34,873 nucleotides of DNA from Thermodesulfobacteriota bacterium (lineage in GTDB: Bacteria > Desulfobacterota > DSM-4660 > Desulfatiglandales > Desulfatiglandaceae). Below, piece by piece: positions 22,856-32,637 of this stretch. The position numbers and the translations under genes are program-made. Position 1 is the first letter of the stretch. Every line of letters starts with the position of its first letter. The notes under the pieces are model-generated. The model searched no databases. It was not told the origin of the DNA and saw only the letters and a program-made list of their open reading frames with translations. Where the stretch lies: assembly GCA_030837545.1 (NCBI GenBank), contig JAUPKI010000100.1, positions 1 to 34,873 of the forward strand, in the 5' to 3' direction.

Positions 22856-25432
22856 CTACGCCACCACATTCACCAGCTTTTTCTGGACCACGATCACCTT
22901 TTTGATAGGTTTCGCGCCCACAAATTGCTGAACCCTTTCGTCCGCCAGGGCCGCCTCTTCGATGGCCCTCTCATCGTAGGAGGCGGGCACCTCGATCCGG
23001 TTGCGAACCTTTCCGTTGACCTGAAGCACGATCTGTCGCGTTTCAACCTGTAGTGCAGCCGCCTTATAGGTGGGCCAGGAGACCTCAATCAACGGTCTGT
23101 CGTGGCCAAGCATCTGCCACAGTTCTTCGGTGATGTGCGGCGCTACCGGGGAAAGGAGCACCACGGTCGTCTCCACTGCCTCCCTGACGACCGACCAGGC
23201 CGCATCATCCTTGTGTTCGCTGGTGTTCAGGAACTGATTCACGTCATTCACCAGTTCCATGACAGCGGAGATGGCCGTGTTGAAATGGAACCGATTTTCG
23301 ATGTCGGCTGTCACCCTTTTTATGGTCTCGTGGGTTTTTCGATGCAACGCCCGGATTCCCCCTTCAAGCGCTTCATCGCCCCCATATACCGACACTCCCA
23401 TGATGCTGCCAAGATTCAGGGTCACCAACCGCCAGATTCGATTGAGAAACCGGTACGACCCATCGACGCCCTGGTCGCTCCACTCCAGGTCCTTGTCCGG
23501 GGGCGAGGCGAAGAGGCAAAACATCCGGACCGTATCGGCCCCATATTGGTCAATCAGCTCCTGTGGATCAACCACATTCTTTTTGGACTTGGACATCTTC
23601 ACCGTGTTGCCCCGGATGACCTCGGCCTGGCAGTGGACGCATCTGCTGTCCTTGACCTCTGTGGGATACAGATATCCATGCTCCGGGCATTCCTCGGTCT
23701 CCTTGCAGACCATTCCCTGGGTCAACAGGTTGGTAAACGGCTCGCTGATCTTGAGAAAGCCAAAATCCCTCAGGACCCTGGTATAGAAACGGGAATACAG
23801 AAGGTGGAGGATGGCATGCTCAATCCCGCCGATATATTGGTCCACGGGCATCCAGTAATCCACCTTTTCCGGATCAAGGGGACCCTTATCGTAGCCTGGA
23901 CACGTGTATCGGTCAAAATACCAGGAAGACTCCACAAAGGTATCCATGGTGTCTGTTTCGCGCCGTGCCTTTCCCTTGCATTTCGGGCAGGTCGTCTCGA
24001 AAAAGGAGGGCTCAAACGGGAGGGGAGACCCACCGTTGGGCCGCATATCCAGTTCCAGGGGAAGAACCACCGGCAGGTCCTCTTCAGGGACCGGGACTGT
24101 TCCGCATGTATCGCAATAGATGATCGGAATGGGTGCCCCCCAGTATCGTTGTCGGGATATTCCCCAGTCTCTCAACCTGAAATTGACGGTTTTGTGTCCC
24201 CTGTCGATCGATTCCAGATAATCGGCAATGCTGTTGAGGGCGTCCAGGTTCGGCTGACCATTGAAAGGCCCAGAGTTGACCAGGATGCCCTCGCCCACAT
24301 AGGCCTCGGTCATGGTGGCCTCATCTATCTCTGCGTCCGGTGGTTGGATGACCACCCTGAGCCTTAGCCCGTATTTCTTCGCAAACTCGAAATCCCTCTG
24401 ATCATGGGTCGGGACAGCCATGATGGCGCCAGTGCCATAATCGAAGAGGACGAAGTTGGCCACGAAGATCGGAATCTCCTCGCCAGTCGCCGGATTGATG
24501 CAATGCCTTCCTGTAAAAGCGCCCTCTTTGACAGTAAACTCTGCCGTTCTCAGGAATCTATCCATCTTCAGCGTGCGCTCAACAAATTCCAAGACTTCCC
24601 GTTCCTGTGAGCAACCCTTTATGATCTCCTTTACGAGCGGATGTTCCGGCGCCAGGCACATGAAGGTGGCGCCGAACACTGTATCCTGCCGTGTGGTAAA
24701 GACCTCGACGACCTCGTCGGAACCGACCATGGGAAACCGAATAATAGCGCCGTAGCTCTTTCCGATCCAGTTTCGCTGCATGGTGAGCACCCGGTCTGGC
24801 CACCCCGGAAGCTTTTCACAATATTCGAGGATCTCATCTGCATAGTGCGTGATCTTGAGAAACCAGCTATCCATCTCCTTGATGATGACCTCTACGTCGG
24901 GATGGCGCCAGCAGCATCCGTCTTCAACCTGTTCGTTGGCAAGGACGGTCTGGCACTTGTCGCACCAGTTGACAAACGTCTTCTTTTTATAGGCCAGTCC
25001 CTTCTGGTACATCTTCAGGAATACCAACTGTTCCCATCGATAATATTCAGGATTGCAAGTGGCCAGTTCCCGGTCCCAGTCATAGCTGAACCCCATGCGC
25101 TTGAGCTGCGCCTTCATCGCAGCAATGTTATCATAGGTCCATCGGGCTGCATGGGTTTTGTTTTCTATGGCGGCGTTTTCTGCGGGCATGCCGAATGCAT
25201 CCCATCCCATGGGGTGGAGGACATTTTTGCCGCACATCCGCTTGTATCTGGCCACCACATCGCCGATGGTATAATTGCGCACATGGCCGATATGGATTTT
25301 ACCGGAAGGGTACGGAAACATCTCTAAAAGATAATACTTTTGTTTAGATATATCCTCTCTGCATTTGAAAAGATTGTTCTTTTCCCAATATGACTGCCAT
25401 TTAAGCTCTAATTCCTGCGGGTTATATTTCAT
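22856..25432 (-). CDS. leuS: Leucyl-tRNA synthetase
   Basis: A class I synthetase that charges tRNA-Leu. It shows the HIGH motif as HIGH at residues 47-50 in [15 protein letters not shown], zinc-like cysteine clusters ([20 protein letters not shown] and a second set near the C..C of [11 protein letters not shown]), a CP1 editing domain with [19 protein letters not shown] and [20 protein letters not shown] at about residues 611-615, and a C-terminal anticodon-binding domain. The length of 858 residues is standard for bacteria. Its ATG overlaps the end of nusB by 11 bases, so the two are translated in tandem. Long open frames on the opposite strand (for example 23102-24367) are codon-bias shadows. 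Confidence 0.98.
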   Translation of the reverse strand: MKYNPQELELKWQSYWEKNNLFKCREDISKQKYYLLEMFPYPSGKIHIGHVRNYTIGDVVARYKRMCGKNVLHPMGWDAFGMPAENAAIENKTHAARWTYDNIAAMKAQLKRMGFSYDWDRELATCNPEYYRWEQLVFLKMYQKGLAYKKKTFVNWCDKCQTVLANEQVEDGCCWRHPDVEVIIKEMDSWFLKITHYADEILEYCEKLPGWPDRVLTMQRNWIGKSYGAIIRFPMVGSDEVVEVFTTRQDTVFGATFMCLAPEHPLVKEIIKGCSQEREVLEFVERTLKMDRFLRTAEFTVKEGAFTGRHCINPATGEEIPIFVANFVLFDYGTGAIMAVPTHDQRDFEFAKKYGLRLRVVIQPPDAEIDEATMTEAYVGEGILVNSGPFNGQPNLDALNSIADYLESIDRGHKTVNFRLRDWGISRQRYWGAPIPIIYCDTCGTVPVPEEDLPVVLPLELDMRPNGGSPLPFEPSFFETTCPKCKGKARRETDTMDTFVESSWYFDRYTCPGYDKGPLDPEKVDYWMPVDQYIGGIEHAILHLLYSRFYTRVLRDFGFLKISEPFTNLLTQGMVCKETEECPEHGYLYPTEVKDSRCVHCQAEVIRGNTVKMSKSKKNVVDPQELIDQYGADTVRMFCLFASPPDKDLEWSDQGVDGSYRFLNRIWRLVTLNLGSIMGVSVYGGDEALEGGIRALHRKTHETIKRVTADIENRFHFNTAISAVMELVNDVNQFLNTSEHKDDAAWSVVREAVETTVVLLSPVAPHITEELWQMLGHDRPLIEVSWPTYKAAALQVETRQIVLQVNGKVRNRIEVPASYDERAIEEAALADERVQQFVGAKPIKKVIVVQKKLVNVVA

Positions 25433-25880
25433 GCTCTATCGCACCTTCTGTCAGTTCAGCTCCCTCGGATTGTTCTTTTATTATCGTGTTATATATGTGA
25501 TCCAACACGCCGTTGATGTATCTGCCCGAATCCTCGCTCCCGAATATTTTCCCGATTTCCACGGCCTCATCGAGCGAGACCTTTGGCGGGACATCCGGAA
25601 CGAACATCATTTCAAAGACTGCCAGTCTCAGGATGGACCTGTCGAGGCGCGTCATTCGATCAATGCGCCAGTTTTTCGACGACTGGCTGATAGCCCAGTC
25701 CAGGCGATCCTTTTTATTACAGACGCCCAAGACAAGCATCTTTGAGAACTCGCGAATGGATTCCGGCGCCTCGAAGTTCTCGCAGATCAGATCAAAAACC
25801 TCAGATGGATCATCAGGACTGAACTCGAGGTGAAACAGGACCTGTACAGCCAATTCCCTGGCCCGCCTTCTCTTCCCCAT
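25422..25880 (-). CDS. nusB: NusB: transcription antitermination factor
   Basis: NusB binds boxA RNA together with S10 and supports antitermination of rRNA operons. The protein of 152 residues begins [20 protein letters not shown] and contains [30 protein letters not shown], then [20 protein letters not shown] and YINGVLDHI, all characteristic. ATG 25880 is preceded by a GGTGGGG purine run. It follows ribH, as in the widespread ribH-nusB arrangement, and overlaps leuS downstream. Confidence 0.96.
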   Translation of the reverse strand: MGKRRRARELAVQVLFHLEFSPDDPSEVFDLICENFEAPESIREFSKMLVLGVCNKKDRLDWAISQSSKNWRIDRMTRLDRSILRLAVFEMMFVPDVPPKVSLDEAVEIGKIFGSEDSGRYINGVLDHIYNTIIKEQSEGAELTEGAIEHEI

Positions 25881-25969
25881 ACCCCACCATCAAACAGCGG
25901 ATCTATCCAACTCCGATCATCGGACCCCTTGTAATTCCTCAATTCCCCAATCCCTGAATCCCTTAATTA
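25881..25969. repeat. Short-period intergenic repeat between ribH and nusB
   Basis: From about 25930 the gap repeats the words AATTCC, AATCCC and close variants at intervals of roughly eight bases, and the pattern runs a few bases into the 3' end of ribH. It is the same family as 22792-22855. No promoter or hairpin is clear. Confidence 0.55.
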
Positions 25970-26440
25970 TCAACCCTGCAATTCCTTAAAGAGATTGACC
26001 ATCTCGATGGCGGCCATGGCTGCCTCGTACCCCTTGTTCCCGGATTTGGATCCCGCCCTCTCGATGGCCTGCTCCAGGTTGTCTGTGGTCAAGACGCCAA
26101 AGGTAACAGGGAGTTCACTCTCCAGGGCCACACTGGCGATGCCCTTGGAAACCTCGGCCGCCACGTAATCAAAATGAGGCGTCGCCCCCCTGATCACCGC
26201 GCCAAGGCATATGACGGCGTCATATTTTCCAGTCCGGGCCATCTTCATCGCCGCCAGGGGCATTTCAAAGGCCCCTGGGACCCTGATGATCACCATGTTT
26301 TCCTCTTCGCAGCCATGTCTTGTCAGGGCGTCCACGGCCCCTTCCATCAACCTGGAGCAGATAAAATCATTAAAGCGGCTCACGATAATGGCAAACCGAA
26401 AACCCTGGGCCGATAGACGACCTTCTACTATATTCGGCAT
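25970..26440 (-). CDS. ribH: RibH: 6,7-dimethyl-8-ribityllumazine synthase
   Basis: It condenses the ribitylamino-pyrimidine with dihydroxybutanone phosphate in the penultimate step of riboflavin synthesis and typically forms a 60-subunit shell. Motifs visible: [44 protein letters not shown] with the catalytic histidine, [11 protein letters not shown] and [11 protein letters not shown]. Length from ATG 26440 is 156 residues. The frame is open from an ATG four codons upstream (26452), but the GGGGGGC run just before the second ATG favours MPNIVEG as the start. It lies between ribBA and nusB. Confidence 0.96.
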   Translation of the reverse strand: MPNIVEGRLSAQGFRFAIIVSRFNDFICSRLMEGAVDALTRHGCEEENMVIIRVPGAFEMPLAAMKMARTGKYDAVICLGAVIRGATPHFDYVAAEVSKGIASVALESELPVTFGVLTTDNLEQAIERAGSKSGNKGYEAAMAAIEMVNLFKELQG

Positions 26441-26554
26441 AACGCCCCCCATGTAAATTGATTACTGAAGAGTGAAGAATCAAGAACGACCATTATTGAG
26501 AAAAAACCCTGACCTCTGACCTCATTTCTTCATTGAGCCACAGTATAAATCCAC

Positions 26555-27760
26555 CTATTCAATTCTCTTGAGCAGATGACCTAACTTGTGGCACTTGGTG
26601 GACAGGTACCGTATGTTTTCAGGCCTCGGGACACACTCGATGGGCACCCGTCCGGTGACCTGCAGTCCATACCCCTCGAGTCCGATAATCTTTTTGGGGT
26701 TATTGGTAAGAAGCCTCATCTTTTTCACTCCGATGGCAACCAGGATCTGGGCCCCCACCCCGTAATCCCTCAGGTCTGCGGCAAAACCGAGTTCCTCATT
26801 GGCCTCGACCGTATCGAATCCCTGATCCTGAAGGGCATAGGCCCTTAATTTATTGGCAAGGCCGATGCCCCGTCCCTCCTGCTGGAGATAAAGTATCACG
26901 CCGAGACCTTCTTTCTGGATCATGGACATGGCGGCTTCCAATTGCTCGCCGCAGTCGCAGCGATAGGAACTGAAGACATCCCCGGTCAGACATCCGGAAT
27001 GGACCCTGACCATCACGTCCGTATCCGGATCGATGGCGCCTTTTACCAGGGCCAGATGTTCATAATCGTCAATATCATTGACGAAGGCCATGGCCTTCCA
27101 TTCGCCGAAGGGTGTGGGTAACACCGTTTCCGCCGCCTTGTGGACAAAGGATTCGTTTCGCATCCGGTAGGAGATGATATCAGCGACGGTTGCGATCTTC
27201 AGACCGTGCTCTTTGGCAAATATCTCGAGGTCCGGCAACCGGGCCATACACCCGTCATCCTTCATAACTTCACAGATCACTGCGGCCGGCTTCAGACCGG
27301 CAAGTCGCGCAAGGTCGACGGAGCCTTCTGTCTGCCCGGTCCTGAACAACACCCCTCCCCGTCTGGCCCTGAGGGGGAAAACATGTCCGGGTTGAACAAG
27401 GTCTTCGGGTTTTGCATCATCCGATATGGCAGTCAAGATCGTATGGGCCCTGTCAGCAGCCGATATGCCGGTCGTGACGCCTCGAGCGGCCTCCACAGAT
27501 ACCGTAAAGGCCGTCTGGAAAGGGGATCGATTGTCACGAACCATCTGGTCAAGCTGCAATTTCTCTACGATCTCGGGTTCCAGGGCAAGGCAGATAAGGC
27601 CGCGACCGTATTTGGCCATAAAGTTGATCGCCTCCGGCGTCACCTTTTCCGCGGCTATGGTCAGGTCCCCTTCATTCTCCCTCCCCTCATCGTCCACCAG
27701 GATGATCATTTTTCCTTGTTGCAAATCCGGTAACACGTCTTCTATGTTGGAGATCGGCAT
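26555..27760 (-). CDS. ribBA: RibBA: DHBP synthase / GTP cyclohydrolase II
   Basis: This bifunctional enzyme supplies both riboflavin precursors: dihydroxybutanone phosphate from ribulose-5-phosphate (N-terminal half) and the first pyrimidine from GTP (C-terminal half). The N-terminal half shows [17 protein letters not shown] and [20 protein letters not shown]; the C-terminal half shows [20 protein letters not shown] with the zinc cysteines, [12 protein letters not shown] and LLTNNPKKI. Of the possible starts, ATG 27760 has AAAAGGA eight bases upstream and gives the usual MPISNIE beginning; ATG 27778 is six codons earlier. It is flanked by ribE and ribH. A tandem 13-base repeat lies just upstream. 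Confidence 0.97.
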   Translation of the reverse strand: MPISNIEDVLPDLQQGKMIILVDDEGRENEGDLTIAAEKVTPEAINFMAKYGRGLICLALEPEIVEKLQLDQMVRDNRSPFQTAFTVSVEAARGVTTGISAADRAHTILTAISDDAKPEDLVQPGHVFPLRARRGGVLFRTGQTEGSVDLARLAGLKPAAVICEVMKDDGCMARLPDLEIFAKEHGLKIATVADIISYRMRNESFVHKAAETVLPTPFGEWKAMAFVNDIDDYEHLALVKGAIDPDTDVMVRVHSGCLTGDVFSSYRCDCGEQLEAAMSMIQKEGLGVILYLQQEGRGIGLANKLRAYALQDQGFDTVEANEELGFAADLRDYGVGAQILVAIGVKKMRLLTNNPKKIIGLEGYGLQVTGRVPIECVPRPENIRYLSTKCHKLGHLLKRIE

Positions 27761-27796
27761 GTTCAAGATCCTTTTCATCTCACTTCATTGTCATTA

Positions 27797-27822
27797 ATAC
27801 TATACCGAAATACTATACCGAA
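27797..27822. repeat. Tandem 13-bp repeat upstream of ribBA
   Basis: ATACTATACCGAA occurs twice, head to tail, without mismatch (27797-27809 and 27810-27822). It lies about 40 bases upstream of the ribBA start, within the 104-base ribE-ribBA gap. The minus strand reads TTCGGTATAGTAT twice, which includes TATAGT, so it could form promoter-like or operator sites, or be a simple slippage product. Confidence 0.6.
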
Positions 27823-27882
27823 ACCGCACACAGCCCATTTAACGTATCAAAACCAACATGCGATCACCTTAGACTCAATGCG

Positions 27883-28548
27883 TTACCTAACGAATCCCTG
27901 TTTGACGAGGGTCTCGAGGTTAATTCCCGAGGCATCTTTCTGACCGCGGGTCAATGGACCCTTCCTGAAAAACAGCTTCTCCACATATTTGCCGATGAGG
28001 TCCGTCTCGATATTGACTGGAGCCCCTACCGTTTTTTCCAGAAGCGTCGTCGCCACGCCGGTTTGAGGGATGATATTTACCTCAAAGGAATCATTTTCAC
28101 AAGCATTAATCGTCAGGCTGACCCCGTCCACTGCAATGGAGCCTTTCTCGATGATGTAGCGTGAGAGTGCCTCTTCAACCCTGATCCGTATGACCCACGA
28201 CCGGCCGGATGCGTTCTTCCTGACGATGGTGCCGATTCCATCCACATGTCCCAAAACCAGATGCCCCCCCAGGCGATCCGTCAGCCGGAGGGCCCGCTCA
28301 AGATTGACCGCGTCCCCTCCCCTCAACAGCCGTAGGGTAGAACGGGAAAGGGTCTCCCCGGAGACATCCATACTTAGAGAACCCTCACGGATCTCTGTCA
28401 CCGTGAGGCATACGCCATTGACAGAAATGCTCTCCCCGAGCCGGCAGTCAGCGGTATCGAACGGGGGCAGGATGGAGAGTTTCATGTCGTTGCGGGAATG
28501 TCGAATCCCGCTGACCTTGCCTACCCCTTCGATCAGGCCGGTAAACAT
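27883..28548 (-). CDS. ribE: RibE: riboflavin synthase alpha chain
   Basis: It dismutates two molecules of dimethyl-ribityllumazine to riboflavin and the pyrimidine precursor. The protein of 221 residues starts with the hallmark MFTGLIEGVGKV and contains the two-fold repeated barrel: ISVNGVCLTV in the first half and IAVDGVSLTIN in the second, with GGHLVLGHVDGIG between them. It is the most upstream of the ribE-ribBA-ribH run on this strand. I searched its upstream gap for the conserved core of an FMN riboswitch and did not find one. Confidence 0.96.
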   Translation of the reverse strand: MFTGLIEGVGKVSGIRHSRNDMKLSILPPFDTADCRLGESISVNGVCLTVTEIREGSLSMDVSGETLSRSTLRLLRGGDAVNLERALRLTDRLGGHLVLGHVDGIGTIVRKNASGRSWVIRIRVEEALSRYIIEKGSIAVDGVSLTINACENDSFEVNIIPQTGVATTLLEKTVGAPVNIETDLIGKYVEKLFFRKGPLTRGQKDASGINLETLVKQGFVR

Positions 28549-28822
28549 GGAATGAACCTCACCCGAACAAACCCCAAAAGTGGTTGACGCGCTAACTGCC
28601 CAGGCGGCCTAACAGCCGCAACCAATCCCGCCAGGCGGGACCCACAGAACGGCACGGAGACACAGAGAGATTTTATTTTTTGCTGACAACGCGTTAATGA
28701 AATATGGCACAGGAACTTATATGCAAGTTGCATAGAAATTACAAACAAAGACGCTAAACCGGACAAGCCGTAATACCCCCATTTTGCATAACCAGATGCC
28801 GTTGAAATCAAAACGGCCATCT
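28549..28822. repeat. Repeat-rich gap between alcohol dehydrogenase and ribE (copy C)
   Basis: Positions 28604-28670 resemble the dispersed element at 1330-1379 on the same strand: GCGGCCTAACAGCCGCAACC at one end and CACGGAGACACAGAGAG at the other. Inserted between them is a perfect palindrome TCCCGCC-A-GGCGGGA (28626-28640). The rest has no family resemblance. An open frame on the minus strand (28533-28820) translates this repeat and overlaps ribE; I do not regard it as a gene. Confidence 0.5.
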
Positions 28823-29803
28823 TTATCCCTTTTCAGCGATGTCAATCAACACCTTTAGCGTGTCCGGCTGCACAGCCATCTCAAATGCCGCTGATGCCTC
28901 CTCAATGGGGTATTCGGCTGAGATAAGTCGTTCTATCGGCATATCCGGATACGATTCCAGCATGCGCAAGCCTGTCTCGAAACGGCCGCACCTCGATCCG
29001 ACCAGCGTCAATTCATTGACCACCACGGGCGACAGATCCACGCTGATCTCAGAGGCCACCGTTGATTTCAGCACGACCGTTCCTCGAGGTCGGCAGAGGG
29101 CCACAGCATCTCCCAATCCTCTTGTGGAACCGGCGGCTTCTACGACAATATCGACATTCCCTTCCATTCCGGCTGGGAATTCCAACTGCGTTTTGACGCC
29201 ACGCCATCTGGCCTTTTCGAGTTTTTCTCTATGGTGACCGATGAGCGTCACGTCTGAAAGGGCCGTCAACAAGGTCCATGCACAGAGGATGCCGAGCCGT
29301 CCGTCGCCCAATACGACCGCCCGTTCAAATCCTGTCAACTCTACCTGTTCCAATATCTCAAGGGCTGCCGAGAGGGGCTCCACAAAGACCGCAATGTTGT
29401 CCGGCATTGAGGCAGGAATAAGATGGAGGTTGGATACAGGCAGTACACAGTAATCGGCCATACACCCGTCTAAATCGAGAATGCCCAAGGCCTTCCGCTG
29501 GGGACAATGACGTTGAAGACCATGGGCGCAGTATTCACAAACGCCGCACCCGACATTGATCTCACCCACAACGCGCTTGCCGGTCCAGTCAGGGTCGCCC
29601 CCCTTTGGACAATGGCAGTCGACGACCCCGACAAATTCGTGCCCCAGGACCCCTTTGAATCCCTTATACCCCCTGATGATCTCGATATCAGTTGTGCAGA
29701 TTCCCGCCTTGAGAACCCTGATTCGCGCCCAACCAGAGGTCGCTTTCGGGTCGGGGTAAGCCCCCACATAGTGGAGATGGCCGTCATATACGATCGCACG
29801 CAT
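28823..29803 (-). CDS. Zinc-dependent alcohol dehydrogenase family (MDR) protein
   Basis: A medium-chain dehydrogenase/reductase of 326 residues with unknown substrate. The catalytic zinc site is suggested by C36 in AGICTTDIEI and by GHEFVGVV; the structural zinc loop has the four cysteines of CGVCEYCAHGLQRHC. The nucleotide-binding part shows VVLGDGRLGILCAWTL, a GxGxxG variant with aspartate in the second position. Overall it is closest to threonine/sorbitol dehydrogenase-like proteins. ATG 29803 lies ten bases after the stop of the diguanylate cyclase gene, so the two are probably co-transcribed, although no functional link is apparent. Confidence 0.85.
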   Translation of the reverse strand: MRAIVYDGHLHYVGAYPDPKATSGWARIRVLKAGICTTDIEIIRGYKGFKGVLGHEFVGVVDCHCPKGGDPDWTGKRVVGEINVGCGVCEYCAHGLQRHCPQRKALGILDLDGCMADYCVLPVSNLHLIPASMPDNIAVFVEPLSAALEILEQVELTGFERAVVLGDGRLGILCAWTLLTALSDVTLIGHHREKLEKARWRGVKTQLEFPAGMEGNVDIVVEAAGSTRGLGDAVALCRPRGTVVLKSTVASEISVDLSPVVVNELTLVGSRCGRFETGLRMLESYPDMPIERLISAEYPIEEASAAFEMAVQPDTLKVLIDIAEKG

Positions 29804-29813
29804 GAGTCATCTC

Positions 29814-30770
29814 TCAGCAGTCCTCTCCTACAGATGTTGCCGCGACCCTGTTCCGGCCTTCCTGCTTCGCCCTATACAGGCACTTGTCTGCGACACGGAT
29901 CATGGCCTCGTGGGAGAGGGCCTCCAGCAACCCCATCACGCCCCGGTCTGATGAAAGGCCTGTAACACCGAAACTGGCCGTGATCCGAATGTCCTTTCCG
30001 TTGTATGAAATGATCTGCTCCGATACTGTCGTACGCAGTCTCTCGGCCAGCAGTTGGGCGCTTTCAAAATCCGTTTCAGGAAGAACCACAATAAATTCCT
30101 CTCCCCCATAACGGGCGATCCAATCCACTTTTGATCGGATCGACCGGCCCATGGTTTCAACCAAGACCTTCAATACCTGATCGCCTGCCTGGTGCCCGTA
30201 TGTGTCATTGACCTCCTTAAAGTGATCGATATCCACCATAACGATGGAAATTGCGTGACCATAACGTACTGCCCGTTGCAGCTCCTTGGAAAGATGCTCG
30301 TCCATATAGGTGCGGTTGTAGCACCCTGTCATGGTGTCGGTTATGGACAGCACGCGGATGGCTTCATTGGCTTCCTTTAACGATTTCTCCAGATTCAGGA
30401 TACGGACAGCCGTCTTAAGGCGGGCAAAGAGTTCTGCCCGGTCGAAGGGTTTTGTCAGATAATCGTCAGCTCCGGCCTCCAGGCCGGCGATCATGTCAGC
30501 CCTGGAGTCTCTGGCCGTCAACAAAAATATAAAGACATAACCGGCTGAGACATTCTCTCGAATACTTCGACATAGCTGCAATCCGTCCACATCCGGCATC
30601 ATCCAATCGGTAAACACAATGGGGAAGAACCGCTCATTGAAGCATGCCAGAGCCTCACGTCCATCCTTCGCGCACACCACGTCATACCCGGCCTTCCTCA
30701 GCGTCATTTCCAGAAGCATCCGCGAAACCGGATCATCTTCGACAACGAGAACAGAAAAGTGATTTTCCAA
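29814..30770 (-). CDS. Response regulator with GGEEF output (PleD-like diguanylate cyclase)
   Basis: The receiver domain occupies residues 5-125: acidic E13-D14-D15, phosphoacceptor D57 in TDWMMPD, T87 in LLTARD and K109 in LTKPF (numbering from TTG 30776). After a coiled linker (NLEKSLKEANEAIRVL) comes the cyclase domain with ITDTMTGCYNRTYMDEHL, VDIDHFKEVND and GGEEF at 224-228. The RxxD inhibition site is absent (SKVD in its place). TTG 30776 opens the frame, but TTG 30770 has GGGGAG at seven bases spacing and is preferred. It is the second REC-GGDEF protein in the window and also lacks an adjacent kinase. Confidence 0.9.
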   Translation of the reverse strand: MENHFSVLVVEDDPVSRMLLEMTLRKAGYDVVCAKDGREALACFNERFFPIVFTDWMMPDVDGLQLCRSIRENVSAGYVFIFLLTARDSRADMIAGLEAGADDYLTKPFDRAELFARLKTAVRILNLEKSLKEANEAIRVLSITDTMTGCYNRTYMDEHLSKELQRAVRYGHAISIVMVDIDHFKEVNDTYGHQAGDQVLKVLVETMGRSIRSKVDWIARYGGEEFIVVLPETDFESAQLLAERLRTTVSEQIISYNGKDIRITASFGVTGLSSDRGVMGLLEALSHEAMIRVADKCLYRAKQEGRNRVAATSVGEDC

Positions 30771-31004
30771 GGACAAACTCCCCTCGCCTCAAACACCGGC
30801 CTTTGACCTTGTTGCTCGAACACAGCTCGTTTCATACCACGTTTTTGCATCAGAGTGAACAATAATCTGGAGGGATTCTGCGCCTTGACTCTCATGGGTT
30901 ACATCACTATATTCCTCTAAATTGAGGTGTTGGCGGCGGATCATCAGCAAACCGGTTATCGGGTTGCCAAGCTTCCACACCCGAGGCTCAACAGGTACAA
31001 GCAT

Positions 31005-31886
31005 ATGAATGACCGGCTCATCGAGATCAGGCAGGATAGGCCTGGGTTTAACCCGTTTTTCGGATCCTGGGTCTGCCAGAACGATCTCAATCTTATCGTG
31101 GATGTGGGTCCTGCCAACACCGCTGACCGGTTGATCCAGTCTCTCTCGCTGCTCCATTTAACCCGGGTCGATTATATCCTCATCACTCATATCCATCTTG
31201 ACCATGCCGGCGCACTGGCCCGGATACTGGAAGAATATCCGACGGCCCGGGCCGTATGCCACTCAGACGCGATTCGGCATCTGGTCAACCCGGAAAGGCT
31301 CTGGGCCGACAGCCTGAAGGTCCTGGGGGATGTTGCCAGGGCCTACGGCCCGCCGAGGCCGGTTCCCAGGGAAAGACTGATTCCGCACACAGAGACGAAC
31401 ATTAAGGATCTCCAGGTCATTCAGACACCCGGCCATGCCCTGCACCACCTGAGCTACAGCTATCAAGAGAAGCTTTATGCCGGAGAGGCGGCAGGCAACT
31501 ATCTCAACCTCGACGGCCCTGACTATATGCGTCCGGCCACCCCCCCGAAGTTTTTTCTCGATGTGTTTTTGAAGAGTATTGAGCTCCTGTCAGACCTGAA
31601 GGATCAGCCGATACGGTATGCCCACTTTGGCGAGGCTCGAAGTTCCCATGAGATGCTGGGCCGATTCCGGAATCAGCTTTCCCATTGGGAGGAAATCATC
31701 GGTGAATCTGTCCGCGAGGGAGGGAGCATGGACGCCATCATCAAGAGATCTATTGATTTCCTGATCGACAAGGACCCCAATCTGGCCGCGATTAACAGCA
31801 TGAAGGCAGATGTCCAGGCCAGAGAGCGCATATTTATGGCTAATAGTATTAAAGGGTTCTTAGAATTTATTAAACAAAAATATTAA
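31005..31886 (+). CDS. MBL-fold metallo-hydrolase
   Basis: A metallo-beta-lactamase-fold protein of about 293 residues with unknown substrate. The metal motif THIHLDHAGAL gives H62, H64, D66 and H67; later ligands are likely the histidines in TPGHALHHLSY and the aspartate/glutamate region of LYAGEAAG, and a C-terminal histidine in YAHFGEA. The C-terminal 100 residues are helical, as in the glyoxalase-II-like and YtnP-type hydrolases. The frame is open from GTG 30927, but the residues before ATG 31005 show no family similarity. It is divergent from the diguanylate cyclase and 42 bases upstream of the Fur-FeoA gene. Confidence 0.86.
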   Translation: MNDRLIEIRQDRPGFNPFFGSWVCQNDLNLIVDVGPANTADRLIQSLSLLHLTRVDYILITHIHLDHAGALARILEEYPTARAVCHSDAIRHLVNPERLWADSLKVLGDVARAYGPPRPVPRERLIPHTETNIKDLQVIQTPGHALHHLSYSYQEKLYAGEAAGNYLNLDGPDYMRPATPPKFFLDVFLKSIELLSDLKDQPIRYAHFGEARSSHEMLGRFRNQLSHWEEIIGESVREGGSMDAIIKRSIDFLIDKDPNLAAINSMKADVQARERIFMANSIKGFLEFIKQKY

Positions 31887-31928
31887 TAAAAAGATCTTCC
31901 AAAAAGGGCGTTTTAAGGAAGTGCACGC

Positions 31929-32618
31929 ATGACACATAACAACGATTTGGAAAAGGCCAATTTCAAGGTCCTCATGGAGGGAGACGGCACGGACCGAATG
32001 CAGGAACGGCTCGACGTCATTGACGTCTTTCTGGGAACTGAGGAGCATATTACCCTTGAGCAGATGTTAGACCTCTTGAAAGAAAGGGGCCATGATTTCG
32101 AGACGGTGTTTGTCGCGCAATGTATGAACCGGATGGTTGAATTAGGATTTGCCCAGAAAAAGCAGTTCGAGGGACAGCCGATCCGGTATGAGCACCGTCA
32201 CCTCGGCAGGCATCACGATCACCTGATTTGCACCAAGTGCGGCAAGATCGTCGAATTCGCAGACGAAGAGATCGAAAGACGCCAGTTGGAGGTGGCGGCG
32301 AGATATGGGTTTCATATGCTTCAGCACCGGATGGACGTCTACGGCTTATGTTCTGAGTGCCTCTCCAAGCGGCAACGATTCTTGCCTCTGGCAGCGGTCA
32401 AGCCGGGAGAGAGAGTGGCCATCAGGGAGATAACCGGCGGCAGGACGCGAAGGGCCCGCCTTGCCTCCATGGGATTACGTCCCGGCAGTATCATAGAGGT
32501 TATCGCCAACAGCGGACAGGGGAGAATCATACTGGGTCATGAGCATACACGGCTGGCCATCGGCAGGGGTGTCGCAGAGGTCATTATGGTCGCCCTGGAC
32601 CAGGAGGACCAGGTCTAA
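31929..32618 (+). CDS. Fur-family repressor fused to a FeoA domain
   Basis: Residues 1-148 form a ferric-uptake-regulator protein: a winged helix (ITLEQMLDLLKERGHDFETV, then VAQCMNRMVELGFAQKKQF), metal-site histidines HHDH (95-98), and two structural zinc pairs, CTKC (101/104) and CSEC (141/144). Residues 152-223 form an SH3-like FeoA domain: AAVKPGERVAIREITGG, ARLASMGLRPGSIIEV and a final GRGVAEVIMV. FeoA normally assists the ferrous-iron permease FeoB. Carrying it on the repressor suggests direct coupling of iron sensing and uptake, or a second ligand-binding module as in DtxR/IdeR proteins, which also end in an SH3 domain. No feoB is in the window. Ribosome-binding site AAGGAAG lies about eight bases before ATG 31929. 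Confidence 0.9.
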   Translation: MTHNNDLEKANFKVLMEGDGTDRMQERLDVIDVFLGTEEHITLEQMLDLLKERGHDFETVFVAQCMNRMVELGFAQKKQFEGQPIRYEHRHLGRHHDHLICTKCGKIVEFADEEIERRQLEVAARYGFHMLQHRMDVYGLCSECLSKRQRFLPLAAVKPGERVAIREITGGRTRRARLASMGLRPGSIIEVIANSGQGRIILGHEHTRLAIGRGVAEVIMVALDQEDQV

Positions 32619-32637
32619 GACGCTCCTCCATGGGAAT

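Noticed and set aside
23102-24367. Long open frame (421 codons) on the plus strand
   Set aside because: It lies wholly antisense to leuS, has no family resemblance, and arises from the codon bias of leuS.
28533-28820. Minus-strand open frame of 95 codons with a hydrophobic start
   Set aside because: It overlaps the ribE start and its second half translates the dispersed repeat and palindrome; there is no ribosome-binding site of note.
28549-28822. FMN riboswitch upstream of ribE
   Set aside because: I looked for the conserved core (AGGGTGAAATTCCC and CCGACnGGCGGT-type elements) on the minus strand here and upstream of ribD and ribBA, and did not find it.
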